Below, in pieces: positions 47,543 to 56,731 of a DNA stretch of 64,000 nucleotides (its first letter is position 1; each line of letters opens with the position of its first letter). Both the position numbers and the translations under genes were made by a program. The DNA comes from Bacteroides ovatus (GTDB taxonomy: Bacteria; Bacteroidota; Bacteroidia; Bacteroidales; Bacteroidaceae): positions 4,960,001-5,024,000 of the forward strand of contig NZ_CP012938.1 of NCBI RefSeq assembly GCF_001314995.1. Direction: 5' to 3'. The notes under the pieces were generated by a model that was given only the letters and a program-made list of their open reading frames with translations, was not told the DNA's origin and ran no database searches.

Positions 47543-47574
47543 TTTGTTTAGGGATTTTTAAATATATAAATTTG
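47543..47574 (+). promoter_or_regulatory. Promoter of the PUL-3 sigma gene
   Basis: TTTG (47543-47546), a 20-bp spacer and TAAATTTG (47567-47574) match the Bacteroides housekeeping promoter. The transcript would start about 47580, just ahead of AAGGAG (47585-47590), which is 9 nt before ATG 47600. This decides against the GTG at 47579 as start. Confidence 0.65.
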
Positions 47575-47599
47575 TAAAGTGAATAAGGAGACAAATCGT

Positions 47600-48172
47600 A
47601 TGATAGATGAAGATATTGAGCTTTATTCTCTTTTTAGAAAAGGAGATAGAAAGGCTTTTGATACTTTATTTTTGAAGTATTATTCCATACTATGTGCCTT
47701 CGGGAAGTACTATATTCCTATAGAAGATGCTGAAGAAGTTGTTTTGGATATCATGACATGGCTATGGGAAAACAGAGAATTCCAGATCATAGAAACTTCT
47801 TTGCGAAGTTATTTGTTTATGGCGGTCAGAAACAGATGCTTGGATTTAATAAGTAAGAATCAGACAAAAAGACGTTGTTATGAGCATATGTTTGCTAAAG
47901 AAATGCAGACAAGTTTTGAAGATCCTGATTTTTATGTAGTGGAGGAATTGATGGCGAAAATAGAAAAGGCCGTGATGCGATTGCCGGACTCCTATCGTAT
48001 AACTTTTGAGATGAGCCGTTATCAAGATAAAACATATAAAGAGATTGCGAAAGAATTAAACGTTTCCATAAAATTAGTGGAGTATCGTATCCAGCAAGCA
48101 TTGAGACTTTTACGTGTAGAACTAAAAGACTATTTACCGTTGATTACAATCATATTCCCTTATTTTCTCTAA
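47600..48172 (+). CDS. ECF-type RNA polymerase sigma factor (PUL-3)
   Basis: 190 residues from ATG 47600, preceded by AAGGAG, unusual in a genus that mostly lacks strong Shine-Dalgarno sites. Region 2 (YSLFRKGDRKAFDTLFLKYY, then RNRCLDLI) and region 4 (LPDSYRITFEMSRYQDKTYK, then EIAKELNVSIKLVEYRI) are complete. It is the Bacteroidetes SusC-linked type; the FecR anti-sigma encoded 119 bp on should hold it until the SusC signals that ligand is present. Confidence 0.93.
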   Translation: MIDEDIELYSLFRKGDRKAFDTLFLKYYSILCAFGKYYIPIEDAEEVVLDIMTWLWENREFQIIETSLRSYLFMAVRNRCLDLISKNQTKRRCYEHMFAKEMQTSFEDPDFYVVEELMAKIEKAVMRLPDSYRITFEMSRYQDKTYKEIAKELNVSIKLVEYRIQQALRLLRVELKDYLPLITIIFPYFL

Positions 48173-48203
48173 GGATAGCCGATTCGTTTTTGAGTCTTAA
48201 AAT

Positions 48204-48239
48204 AAAAATGCAGCTTTTAATTAAAAAAGTTGCATTTTT
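48204..48239 (+). terminator. Hairpin between sigma and anti-sigma genes
   Basis: AAAAATGCAGCTTTTAA (48204-48220) faces TTAAAAAAGTTGCATTTTT (48221-48239): a long imperfect stem that ends in a T-run. It is in the middle of the regulatory pair, so it would act as an attenuator that lowers anti-sigma and transporter expression relative to sigma. Confidence 0.6.
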
Positions 48240-48291
48240 GTTTAGGGGCTAATTGAAGTATTCCGTCTTCTTAATAAAATGAACATAAAAG

Positions 48292-49314
48292 ATGATGGAA
48301 TTACATGAAAATATAGATGAGGCTCTTTTACTCCTTTATTTTTCCGGTACACTAGGAGAGAAAGAAAAAGAAGAGGTAGAAAATTGGATTTCCCTCTCTG
48401 AAGAGAACAGAAAAATAGCTAAACAGATTTGTTACATACACCACGTAACAGATATAATAGATACCGTGAAGCAGATAGATCCTAAACAGGCATTGGTGAA
48501 GCTGGATAAGAGATTGTCAAAAAGGAAGAAAATAAACTGGTGGGAATGGGGGATAAGAGCAGCAGCTGTGTTATTTATTCCTTTATTCTTATCTTTCTTC
48601 TATTTTGTATTTAATCAAGATAAAAATTATGATCGTTATGTCGAAATTCGGTCTAATCCGGGGATGATGACAAAAGTGGAGTTACCGGATGGTACTTGGG
48701 TATGGCTGAATTCTGCTTCTTATCTAAAATATCCAGTGTCTTTTGAAGGAGAATATCGAAAGGTTGAATTGCTCGGAGAAGCTTATTTTTCAGTACAAAA
48801 GGATAATGGACGGAAATTCTTAGTCGATGTAGGAAAGGGGATTGAATTAGAGGTTTTAGGTACTGAATTTAACGTGGATGCTTATCCGGATGATAAGTTT
48901 GTAGCTGCTACTTTGGTGACAGGTAGAGTAAAATTCCATTGTCAGCAGAAAGGCAGGGAGGTTACTTATAGTATGCAACCCGGACAGAAGGTGATTTATA
49001 ATTTATTGGATGAGAAACTTTTGTGTACAACTACTTTTGTTGAATCTGATATTGCTTGGAAAAGTGGAAGGATCATTTATCGAGATACTCCTCTTGAAGA
49101 TGCTTTAAGAACTTTGAGCAAGCGTTTTGACGTAGAGTTCCGTATTGTTAATCCATTATTAAAGAAATATTGCTTTACAGGTACTTTTATTAATCAACGT
49201 CTGGATAAGATCTTGGAACACTTCAAAATAGCTTCAGGGGTGAGATACAGATATCTTGAATCGGCATTGGACAACGGTGTTGTGAAAGAGAAAACAATAA
49301 TAGAAATTTATTAA
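48292..49314 (+). CDS. FecR-family anti-sigma factor
   Basis: 340 residues (start 48292, or the second Met at 48295). A cytoplasmic N-terminal part (about 1-85) precedes one TM helix (about 88-107), then the FecR domain (RSNPGMMTKVELPDGTWVWL, LLGEAYFSVQ, VLGTEFNVDAY) and a C-terminal DUF4974/secretin-like part (IIYRDTPLEDALRTLSKRFD, FTGTFINQRLDKILEHF). It should bind the STN domain of the downstream SusC in the periplasm and release the sigma factor. Complete and of normal length. Confidence 0.94.
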   Translation: MMELHENIDEALLLLYFSGTLGEKEKEEVENWISLSEENRKIAKQICYIHHVTDIIDTVKQIDPKQALVKLDKRLSKRKKINWWEWGIRAAAVLFIPLFLSFFYFVFNQDKNYDRYVEIRSNPGMMTKVELPDGTWVWLNSASYLKYPVSFEGEYRKVELLGEAYFSVQKDNGRKFLVDVGKGIELEVLGTEFNVDAYPDDKFVAATLVTGRVKFHCQQKGREVTYSMQPGQKVIYNLLDEKLLCTTTFVESDIAWKSGRIIYRDTPLEDALRTLSKRFDVEFRIVNPLLKKYCFTGTFINQRLDKILEHFKIASGVRYRYLESALDNGVVKEKTIIEIY

Positions 49315-49355
49315 ACAAAAAAGAACTATGAAAACACTCCCTCCTTAAACAAAAA

Positions 49356-49389
49356 ATATGGGAAAAATATAGCACTATTCTTCCCATAT
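49356..49389 (+). other. Hairpin in the leader of the PUL-3 SusC gene
   Basis: ATATGGGAA (49356-49364) pairs with TTCCCATAT (49381-49389) around a 16-nt loop, 75 nt upstream of the SusC start. It lacks a T-run, so it is more likely an mRNA processing or stability element than a terminator. Confidence 0.45.
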
Positions 49390-49464
49390 AAAAAATCATT
49401 TAGCCTTACTTGTTTGCCGACAAGTGTAGTTAACTTTATTTTTAATTTAAATCACAACAAATTT

Positions 49465-52400
49465 ATGCAAAAACATTGTAGTATCCAAATTCTTGGGATT
49501 AAAAGGCTACTGAAAGCAACTTTAAAAGGAATTCCATTGCCTATGAGATTATTAATTATTATGCTATGTGTTTCGATAGGATGCATTCGTGCGACAAATA
49601 CTTATGCGCAAAATGCGATCCTTGACTTGAAAGTCAATAATCAAACGATTGAAACCGTCTTGAAAATAATAGAATCGCGGACTGACTTTGTATTCTTCTT
49701 TAACAGTCAGCAGGTTAATGTACATAAACGTGTCTCTATTAATGTCAATAAACAGAATATTTTTAAAATTCTAGATGAGGTTTTTAAGGGAAGTGACGTT
49801 GTTTATTCAGTGCTTGATAAAAGCATAATTTTGTCTAGTAAAAGATTTGCGCCTGATGGAAATTTGAAGAAGATTACAGGTAAGGTCGTTGATACGAACG
49901 GTGAACCGTTGATTGGTGTTACAATTGCTCTGAAAGGAAGCAATAGAGGAACGGTGAGTGATGTAAACGGAAATTTTTCTTTAAACGGAGAAGAAGGAAA
50001 GCTTAATGTGTTGAATATCTCATATATTGGTTATAAAGACCAACAGGTAAAAGTTGAGGATGGTAAAACTTTGATTATTACATTGGAAGAGGATACCAAG
50101 GTTTTGGAAGAAGTAGTTGTTGTGGGATATGGTACACAGAAAAAAATCAATTTGACGGGTGCTGTTGCTGTGGTTGACGATAAACAAGTAATCGGACGTT
50201 CGGCCGATAATTTGTCTAAACTACTTCAAGGAGCTGTTCCTAATATGAATGTTACTGTTTCTAACGGTCGTCCGGGACAGGGTGGTAGCATAAATATTCG
50301 TGGTATCAATTCTATCAGTAGTAGTGCCACGCCTTTGATATTAGTTGATGGTGTAGAAGGTACTATCGATGCAGTGAATCCCAATGATGTGGAGTCTATT
50401 AGTGTATTGAAAGATGCTTCTTCTGCTGCTGTATATGGGGCTCGTGCAGCTTATGGAGTAATTTTGGTTACAACAAAATCTGGTAATGATGATAAAACAC
50501 GTGTTTCTTATAACGGACGTTATAGCTTTGGCTCACCTACAGTTTCCAGAGATTTTGAGACTCGCGGTTATTATTCGGCGGCTATCAATGATATGTTTTA
50601 TTCTACCTATCAAGGTTCTAACTATACGAATTATAATGATGAAGATTATTATGAAATGTGGATCCGGCGTAATGATAAAACGGAAAATCCGGAACGACCG
50701 TGGGTGGTTATCAAAGATGGTGAATATAAATATTATGGTAACTTTGATTGGTATAACTACTTCATGGATGAGTCTCGTCCTACATGGGAACACAATATTA
50801 GTGTCAGTGGTGGCAATAAGAAAGTGCACTATTTCCTTTCCGGTGCTTATTATGATCAGAAAGGAGTTATTCGGAAAAATATGGATAGTTTCACTAAATA
50901 CAATTTCCGTTCCAAGGTAAGTATTGAGATTGCTCCATGGTTGAAGATAAGTAATAATACGTCATACAAAAAGGATTCTTATCCATTTCCGGGGCCAGGT
51001 GCTATTAACAATCTTTTTGATGCGATAAGTAAGCATGCCTTAGCTTCTATTGTTCCAATCAATCCGGATGGTACATATATGGGGAATGCAACAGTTATTA
51101 CAGGAGGATATCGCCCTGCTAATGATCTTAGTGCAATTCTTGAATACGGTAAACACAAGAATGAGGATACTAATTACTTTTTTAATACCACCTTTGAGGC
51201 GGTAATGACACCTGTTAAGAATGTAACGGTGACGGCTAATTATTCGTTTGCTCAACATGAATATACGGCAATGAATCGTAGTGCTAATTATCCATATTCA
51301 CGTGTACCCGGAGAAGTTCTTTGGAAAACAGATGGTTATGGCCTTAATACTCTTTATGAACGTTCTAATCATGATTGGTTTCATTCATACAATATTTATG
51401 GAAATTATACAAATACATTTGCCGATGTGCACCATGTAAGTGCAACTGCCGGTGTCAATTATGAAACTAAATTTTTTAAAGACATCAAAATACAACGTAA
51501 TGATTTATTGTCCGAAGATTTAACTGATTTTAATTTAGCTAATGGTGATGAAATGAGTATTGCGGGTGGTAAAAATAGATATGCTCTTTTCGGTCTTTTT
51601 TATCGTTTGAATTATGACTATAAAAATAGATATTTATTTGAATTTAGCGGACGCTATGATGGTAGTTCACGGTTTGCCCGGGGACATCGCTATGGCTTTT
51701 TTCCTTCAGTTTCTGCCGGGTGGAGAATTAATGAAGAAAAGTTCTTTGCACCATTACGTAAACAAATTAGTAATTTGAAATTACGCTTTTCTTTGGGAGC
51801 ATTAGGAAACCAACAAGTCGGATATTATGACTATTTGCAGACTATATCTTCTGGTGGTACAATTTCTTATGCTTTTGGTGATAAAAATAAAGCGTCAGGT
51901 GCTAGTATCTCTGCTCCGAATGCTTCTGATTTCACTTGGGAAACGGTTGTTACAAAAAATATCGGTTTGGATCTCGGACTATTGAATAATCGTTTGAATA
52001 TGACGGCTGATATATATGTACGTGATACGAAAGATATGTTGATGGCTTCCAAGGATCTTCCGAATGTATATGGTGCTTCTTCTCCAAAAACAAATGCTGC
52101 TAACTTACGTACGAAAGGTTGGGAAGCATCGATTAGTTGGAATGATTCTTTTAATCTAAAGGGAAAAGCGTTCCATTATTCTGTCGTACTAGGCTTGGCT
52201 GATAATACGACTAAAGTGACAAAGTATAACAATGATAACAAAACATTGGGCACTCCATATGAAGGACAACAACTGGGAGAGATTTGGGGATATGTTGTTG
52301 ATGGTCTCTTCAAAACTGATGAAGAAGCTGAAAACTATCCGGTAAATCAGAGTTACGTAAATAATATATTGAATATTTCTGTAAAATCTCAAGGTCTCCA

Positions 52401-53040
52401 TGCGGGGGATGTGAAATATGTGGACTTGGATGGCGATAATATTATTTCTCCTACTTTATCGGCAAACGATGTGAAGGATCAGAAAGTGATTGGAAATTCT
52501 TTACCAAGATATACATATTCTGTCAGATTAGCTGCAGATTGGAATGGAATTGATTTTTCTGCTTTGTTGCAAGGCGTCGGTCGCCAACATTGGTATCCCA
52601 ATGGTGAAACTAGTCTGTTCTGGGGTCCCTATGCCCGTCCTTATTGTACTTTTATTCCGAAGGATTTCTTGACAGATGTTTGGTCAGAAGATAATCCGGA
52701 TGCTTATTTCCCACGTCCGAGAGGCTATGTGGCATTGGATGTTAATCCACGTGAGTTGTCTAAACCTAATACTCGCTATTTGCAAAATGTGGCTTATTGC
52801 CGTCTTAAAAATGTAACAGTCGGTTACTCTTTGCCACGTACTTGGCTAAAGGCTTTGCATATGGAACGTGTCAGGGTTTATTTTAGTGGAGAGAATCTTT
52901 TTACATTCAGCCCTTTACATAGTAATTATATTGATCCGGAACATGCTGGGGCTTCTACGAGCTGGAAAAGTGGTCATACGAACGTGACTTCTTATCCAAT
53001 GAGTAAGACCTATTCATTTGGAATTGATGTGACTTTTTAA
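49465..53040 (+). CDS. SusC-family TonB-dependent transporter with STN domain (PUL-3)
   Basis: 1191 residues from ATG 49465; the earlier in-frame TTG at 49414 is not convincing. After a long signal region (ending near NTYAQ) comes the secretin/TonB short N-terminal domain STN (LKVNNQTIETVLKIIESRTD, about 50-110), then the carboxypeptidase-like domain (ITGKVVDTNGEPLIGVTI), LEEVVVVGYGTQKK, the plug and the barrel ending YSFGIDVTF. The STN domain is the contact for FecR, so this transporter is also the sensor of PUL-3. Its cargo is unknown. Confidence 0.95.
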   Translation: MQKHCSIQILGIKRLLKATLKGIPLPMRLLIIMLCVSIGCIRATNTYAQNAILDLKVNNQTIETVLKIIESRTDFVFFFNSQQVNVHKRVSINVNKQNIFKILDEVFKGSDVVYSVLDKSIILSSKRFAPDGNLKKITGKVVDTNGEPLIGVTIALKGSNRGTVSDVNGNFSLNGEEGKLNVLNISYIGYKDQQVKVEDGKTLIITLEEDTKVLEEVVVVGYGTQKKINLTGAVAVVDDKQVIGRSADNLSKLLQGAVPNMNVTVSNGRPGQGGSINIRGINSISSSATPLILVDGVEGTIDAVNPNDVESISVLKDASSAAVYGARAAYGVILVTTKSGNDDKTRVSYNGRYSFGSPTVSRDFETRGYYSAAINDMFYSTYQGSNYTNYNDEDYYEMWIRRNDKTENPERPWVVIKDGEYKYYGNFDWYNYFMDESRPTWEHNISVSGGNKKVHYFLSGAYYDQKGVIRKNMDSFTKYNFRSKVSIEIAPWLKISNNTSYKKDSYPFPGPGAINNLFDAISKHALASIVPINPDGTYMGNATVITGGYRPANDLSAILEYGKHKNEDTNYFFNTTFEAVMTPVKNVTVTANYSFAQHEYTAMNRSANYPYSRVPGEVLWKTDGYGLNTLYERSNHDWFHSYNIYGNYTNTFADVHHVSATAGVNYETKFFKDIKIQRNDLLSEDLTDFNLANGDEMSIAGGKNRYALFGLFYRLNYDYKNRYLFEFSGRYDGSSRFARGHRYGFFPSVSAGWRINEEKFFAPLRKQISNLKLRFSLGALGNQQVGYYDYLQTISSGGTISYAFGDKNKASGASISAPNASDFTWETVVTKNIGLDLGLLNNRLNMTADIYVRDTKDMLMASKDLPNVYGASSPKTNAANLRTKGWEASISWNDSFNLKGKAFHYSVVLGLADNTTKVTKYNNDNKTLGTPYEGQQLGEIWGYVVDGLFKTDEEAENYPVNQSYVNNILNISVKSQGLHAGDVKYVDLDGDNIISPTLSANDVKDQKVIGNSLPRYTYSVRLAADWNGIDFSALLQGVGRQHWYPNGETSLFWGPYARPYCTFIPKDFLTDVWSEDNPDAYFPRPRGYVALDVNPRELSKPNTRYLQNVAYCRLKNVTVGYSLPRTWLKALHMERVRVYFSGENLFTFSPLHSNYIDPEHAGASTSWKSGHTNVTSYPMSKTYSFGIDVTF

Positions 53041-53063
53041 TGGAAAATAAAAACTAGGATAAT

Positions 53064-54815
53064 ATGAGTAGTATAAAATATAAAATATGGATGCTCTTGC
53101 CTCTGATGGCAATGATTTCTTGTGAAAGTATTTTGGATAAATTTCCGGAAGATAAAATTACACCGGAAACATTCTTTACAACAGAAAACGAGTTAGAATT
53201 GTATTCAAACAATTTCTATGTCGCTTGTATTTCGGGTACAGGAGTGTTTAAAGATTACGGTGATGTAATTATTCAGCCTATCTTGGAAAAAGCGATTAGC
53301 GGGCAACGCACTATACCTGAAACAGATTCTAATTTCGATGGTTGGGGTTGGGGAGCCCTTCGTGATATTAATTTCTGCCTGGAGAACATTTATCGTTGCC
53401 AGAATGAGGAAGTACGGAATCATTATGAAGGTTTGGCACGTTTTTTTAGAGCTTATTTTTATTTTGTAAAGGTGAGGCGTTTTGGAGATGTGCCATGGTA
53501 TGATTATGTGATTGGAAGTGCTGATACGGAAGCTTTGAGTAAACCTAGAGATTCTCGTGAGTTTGTAATGGGGAAAGTATTGGAGGACATTGATTTCGCG
53601 ATTGATAATTTGAGAAAACAAAAAGATGTATACCGGGTGACTCGTTGGACTGCTTTGGCTTTAAAATCCAGAATTTGTTTGTTTGAAGGTACATTTCGAA
53701 AGTATCATGGTTTGAATGATTGGGAAAAGTATCTTCGTGAATGTGCATCCGCATCGGATATCTTTATCAATGAGAGTGGTTATACAGTTTATACGGCAGG
53801 TTCTACCCCTTATTTCAATTTATTTGGCTCTTTGAATGCTGAACCCACGGAAATAATCCTGGCGAAAGATTACAATGCAGCTTTGGGATTGACTAATATT
53901 GTACAGGCATTTTGCAATTCTCCTGGTGAGGCAAATTCAGGTGTGACAAAGCGTTTTGTTAATTCTTATCTGATGAAAGATGGTTCTCGTTTTACAGATA
54001 AGAGTAATTATGAGACTATTGGATTTGTGGAAGAGATGAAAAACCGTGATCCGCGTCTGACACAAACGATTCGTGCAGCAGGATATGTACGTGATGACGG
54101 GAAAAAATATCTGCCAAACTTTAAGTTGGCAAAATTAGGGTATCATCTGAAGAAGTACGATTGTGGAGTTAAATATGATATGTCTTCTGAATCTGATTTG
54201 CCATTGTTTCGTACAGCCGAAGTTTATTTGAATTGTGCGGAAGCAAAAGCAGAATTGGGGACATTGACTCAGGATGATTTGAATAAAACAATTAATAAGC
54301 TAAGGGCTCGTGTAAATATGCCGAATTTATTAATGGCAACAGCAAATGCTAATCCGGACCCTTATTTGAAGGAGTGGTATCCGCACGTGGAAAGTGACGA
54401 TAATCAGGGGATTATCCTTGAAATTAGACGTGAACGCGCTATAGAACTGGTAATGGAAGGCTTTAGATATTATGATATCATGCGTTGGAAGGAAGGTAAA
54501 ATATTTGAAAAACCATTTCTTGGTATTTATTTTCCCGGTCCGGGTGAATATGATTTGGACGGTGATGGAACGAATGATGTTTATCTGTATTTGAGTACTG
54601 ATAAAGGAAACTCTTCTTGTGTAGATCAGTTTGAGATAGGTGGTGAACTTAGCTTGGATCATGAGACAAGTGGTAATTTGATTATTCATCAAAGTATCAA
54701 AAGAGTATGGAATGAGGACAAGGATTACTTGTACCCGATACCAACAAAGGATCGTGTTTTAACAAATGGAGCATTAACGCAGAACCCGGGTTGGAATGAT
54801 GGACTTATTTTTTAA
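53064..54815 (+). CDS. SusD-family glycan-binding lipoprotein (PUL-3)
   Basis: 583 residues. Lipoprotein signal (LMAMISC). SusD pattern: ILDKFPEDKITPETFFTTENE at the start, YEGLARFFRAYFYFVKVRRFGDVPWYD, and EIRRERAIELVMEGFRYYDIMRW in the C-terminal half, ending QNPGWNDG. A DLDGDGTNDVYLY segment may bind calcium. It follows SusC by 23 nt and precedes the first NAGPA-family gene by 6 nt. Confidence 0.95.
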   Translation: MSSIKYKIWMLLPLMAMISCESILDKFPEDKITPETFFTTENELELYSNNFYVACISGTGVFKDYGDVIIQPILEKAISGQRTIPETDSNFDGWGWGALRDINFCLENIYRCQNEEVRNHYEGLARFFRAYFYFVKVRRFGDVPWYDYVIGSADTEALSKPRDSREFVMGKVLEDIDFAIDNLRKQKDVYRVTRWTALALKSRICLFEGTFRKYHGLNDWEKYLRECASASDIFINESGYTVYTAGSTPYFNLFGSLNAEPTEIILAKDYNAALGLTNIVQAFCNSPGEANSGVTKRFVNSYLMKDGSRFTDKSNYETIGFVEEMKNRDPRLTQTIRAAGYVRDDGKKYLPNFKLAKLGYHLKKYDCGVKYDMSSESDLPLFRTAEVYLNCAEAKAELGTLTQDDLNKTINKLRARVNMPNLLMATANANPDPYLKEWYPHVESDDNQGIILEIRRERAIELVMEGFRYYDIMRWKEGKIFEKPFLGIYFPGPGEYDLDGDGTNDVYLYLSTDKGNSSCVDQFEIGGELSLDHETSGNLIIHQSIKRVWNEDKDYLYPIPTKDRVLTNGALTQNPGWNDGLIF

Positions 54816-54821
54816 TTTTAA

Positions 54822-56687
54822 ATGGAGAAAATAATGAAAATGAAATATTTATATATGTCTTTTCTATTGGCGTTAGTCTATAGTTGTAGTGACTCTGGAG
54901 ATAATTCAGATTATAGCGAAATGTTGAAAAAAGATTTCAACCAAGAAATTAAATGGGATGTGGATTCATTGGCTCTTATGAGAGCATCTTGGGAAAAAAC
55001 GGATTTAGGTAACGGGGCAGCTGTTTGTACGGCACAAGCGAGCATGTGGGGGACTACCCAAAGCGTTTCTTATGTGGTATATCCGACGACTATGTTTTCT
55101 ACCAGAGTTGCTGTATGTGATACTCCTGCCAAAACTAGTATGATTGCTAAAGATAAAAAAGCATTGTTTGCTATCAATGGCAGTTATTCTATTTCCGGAA
55201 ATCCGTCTACATTTACTATGGTGGATAAGGTGGTGAAGGTTGCGTCTACGATCGAATCTGCCAGTAAAGTGAACGGAGTGATTGCTATTGATGCGGAAGG
55301 TTCTGTAGATGTGAAGTCTTGTACGTTTTCAGATTATACGGATGTGGAAGATGAATATGAATCAGCTTTAGCATCAGGTCCAATGTTACTTATGGAAGGG
55401 AAAGTGTGTTCGTTTCCTCAAGATGCTATTTATACACAACGTATGGCTCGGTCTGTGATTGGGATAACTGCTCAGGGAAAAATGATGCTGCTTACTATTG
55501 ATGGTGCTATAACGGGAAATGCTGATGGTGCAACACTTGAGGAGGCAGCTTTTATTGCCAAAACATTGGGGATGAAGAATGCGGTTTGTTTGGCTGACGG
55601 AAGTTCTTCCACGCTATGGACATCAGGTAAAGGCGTAGTGAATCATCCGGTTGGAAATGGACAGTATGATCATGAAGGCGAAGGTACAGTGTCTACTGTG
55701 ATCTATGTTGCAGCTTCTTCTTTATTTGACGGTGGTGATGGAACGGTTGATAATCCTTATTTGATTAGCAATAGGAATCATATGAGGAACATGATGTCTG
55801 TTGTAGAACTTGATAAAACTTATTATTTCGAAATGACGAATGATGTTGATATGACTGGCATTGACTGGAAACCGCTGAATACGGGTGAGCCTGTTGACCG
55901 TTTTGATATAAAGATTCATTTTGATGGTAAGGGACATACGATTAGAAATTTACATTGTGAGATCAGTTCTCGGTACGCCAGTTTCTTTGGGGTAATGAAT
56001 GGTTCATGTCGTAATGTGCGCTTTGAAAATGCGGAAGTTATTGGATATGGTTCTTCTTGTACGGGTATTGTTGCCGGTTATTTGGGAACAAATGCTTTGG
56101 AGTGTTTGATTGAAAATGTATATGTGTCTGGTACTGTAAGTGGCATACAGCAAGTGGGTGGTATTGGTGGCATTTTTGCTAAAGGTACTGTACGGAATTG
56201 TTATGCAGATGTAAAAGTAATCGGGGCTTCTCGTGCCGGTGGTATTGTTGCTGAACCAAGGAATGCTGTAGTTGTTGAAAACTGTTTTGCGACAGGAACT
56301 CTTTATAGTACAGGAAATGCAGGTGGTATTGCCGGAGGACTTAATGGCAATAATCCTACAATAAAAGGTTGTATCGCTTGGAATGAACAGATTGATGGTG
56401 AACCTGTATCAGGACGTGTTATTGGATGGCAGTCAAATACCTATACGAAGGCTACGGATTGTTATGCGAAAAAAGATATGATTATCGCATGGGGACCCAA
56501 CAAAGGTATGACGGGGGCCGATGCTAATACTGCCGGAACTTATGATTGGGGTAACAATAAAACTGCAATTTGCCATGGTATTACTACGGAAAATAGTGTA
56601 GATGCTGCTAAGAAAATAGGTTGGTCTACAGATATATGGGATCTTTCAGGCGTAACTCCATTATTGAAATCTTTTAATGATAAGTAA
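54822..56687 (+). CDS. NAGPA-family (DUF2233) lipoprotein fused to a GLUG-type beta-solenoid
   Basis: 621 residues (start 54822; Met codons at 54834 and 54840 are alternatives). Lipobox at LVYSC. Residues about 60-300 match the phosphodiester-glycosidase (NAGPA/DUF2233) domain: FAINGSYS, ALASGPMLL, ARSVIGITAQGKMMLLTIDG, and LADGSSSTLW near 265. The usual loop here is DGGGSSTM, so the glycines are partly replaced. Residues about 315-600 are a repeat domain of GLUG character (VSGTVSGIQQVGGIGG, ATGTLYSTGNAGGIAGG). The family includes the human mannose-6-phosphate uncovering enzyme, which cuts a sugar from a phosphodiester. Substrate here unknown; the solenoid may bind glycan or another surface protein. 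Confidence 0.82.
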   Translation: MEKIMKMKYLYMSFLLALVYSCSDSGDNSDYSEMLKKDFNQEIKWDVDSLALMRASWEKTDLGNGAAVCTAQASMWGTTQSVSYVVYPTTMFSTRVAVCDTPAKTSMIAKDKKALFAINGSYSISGNPSTFTMVDKVVKVASTIESASKVNGVIAIDAEGSVDVKSCTFSDYTDVEDEYESALASGPMLLMEGKVCSFPQDAIYTQRMARSVIGITAQGKMMLLTIDGAITGNADGATLEEAAFIAKTLGMKNAVCLADGSSSTLWTSGKGVVNHPVGNGQYDHEGEGTVSTVIYVAASSLFDGGDGTVDNPYLISNRNHMRNMMSVVELDKTYYFEMTNDVDMTGIDWKPLNTGEPVDRFDIKIHFDGKGHTIRNLHCEISSRYASFFGVMNGSCRNVRFENAEVIGYGSSCTGIVAGYLGTNALECLIENVYVSGTVSGIQQVGGIGGIFAKGTVRNCYADVKVIGASRAGGIVAEPRNAVVVENCFATGTLYSTGNAGGIAGGLNGNNPTIKGCIAWNEQIDGEPVSGRVIGWQSNTYTKATDCYAKKDMIIAWGPNKGMTGADANTAGTYDWGNNKTAICHGITTENSVDAAKKIGWSTDIWDLSGVTPLLKSFNDK

Positions 56688-56731
56688 TGATACGAATAGG
56701 GAATCTATATGTTTATTTAAAAAATTATATT

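Noticed and set aside
47579..47599. GTG start for the PUL-3 sigma factor
   Set aside because: It coincides with the predicted transcript start, while ATG 47600 has an AAGGAG site 9 nt upstream.
49328..49348. Six-codon frame MKTLPP before SusC as a leader peptide
   Set aside because: Too short to support, no run of regulatory codons, and no terminator pair next to it.
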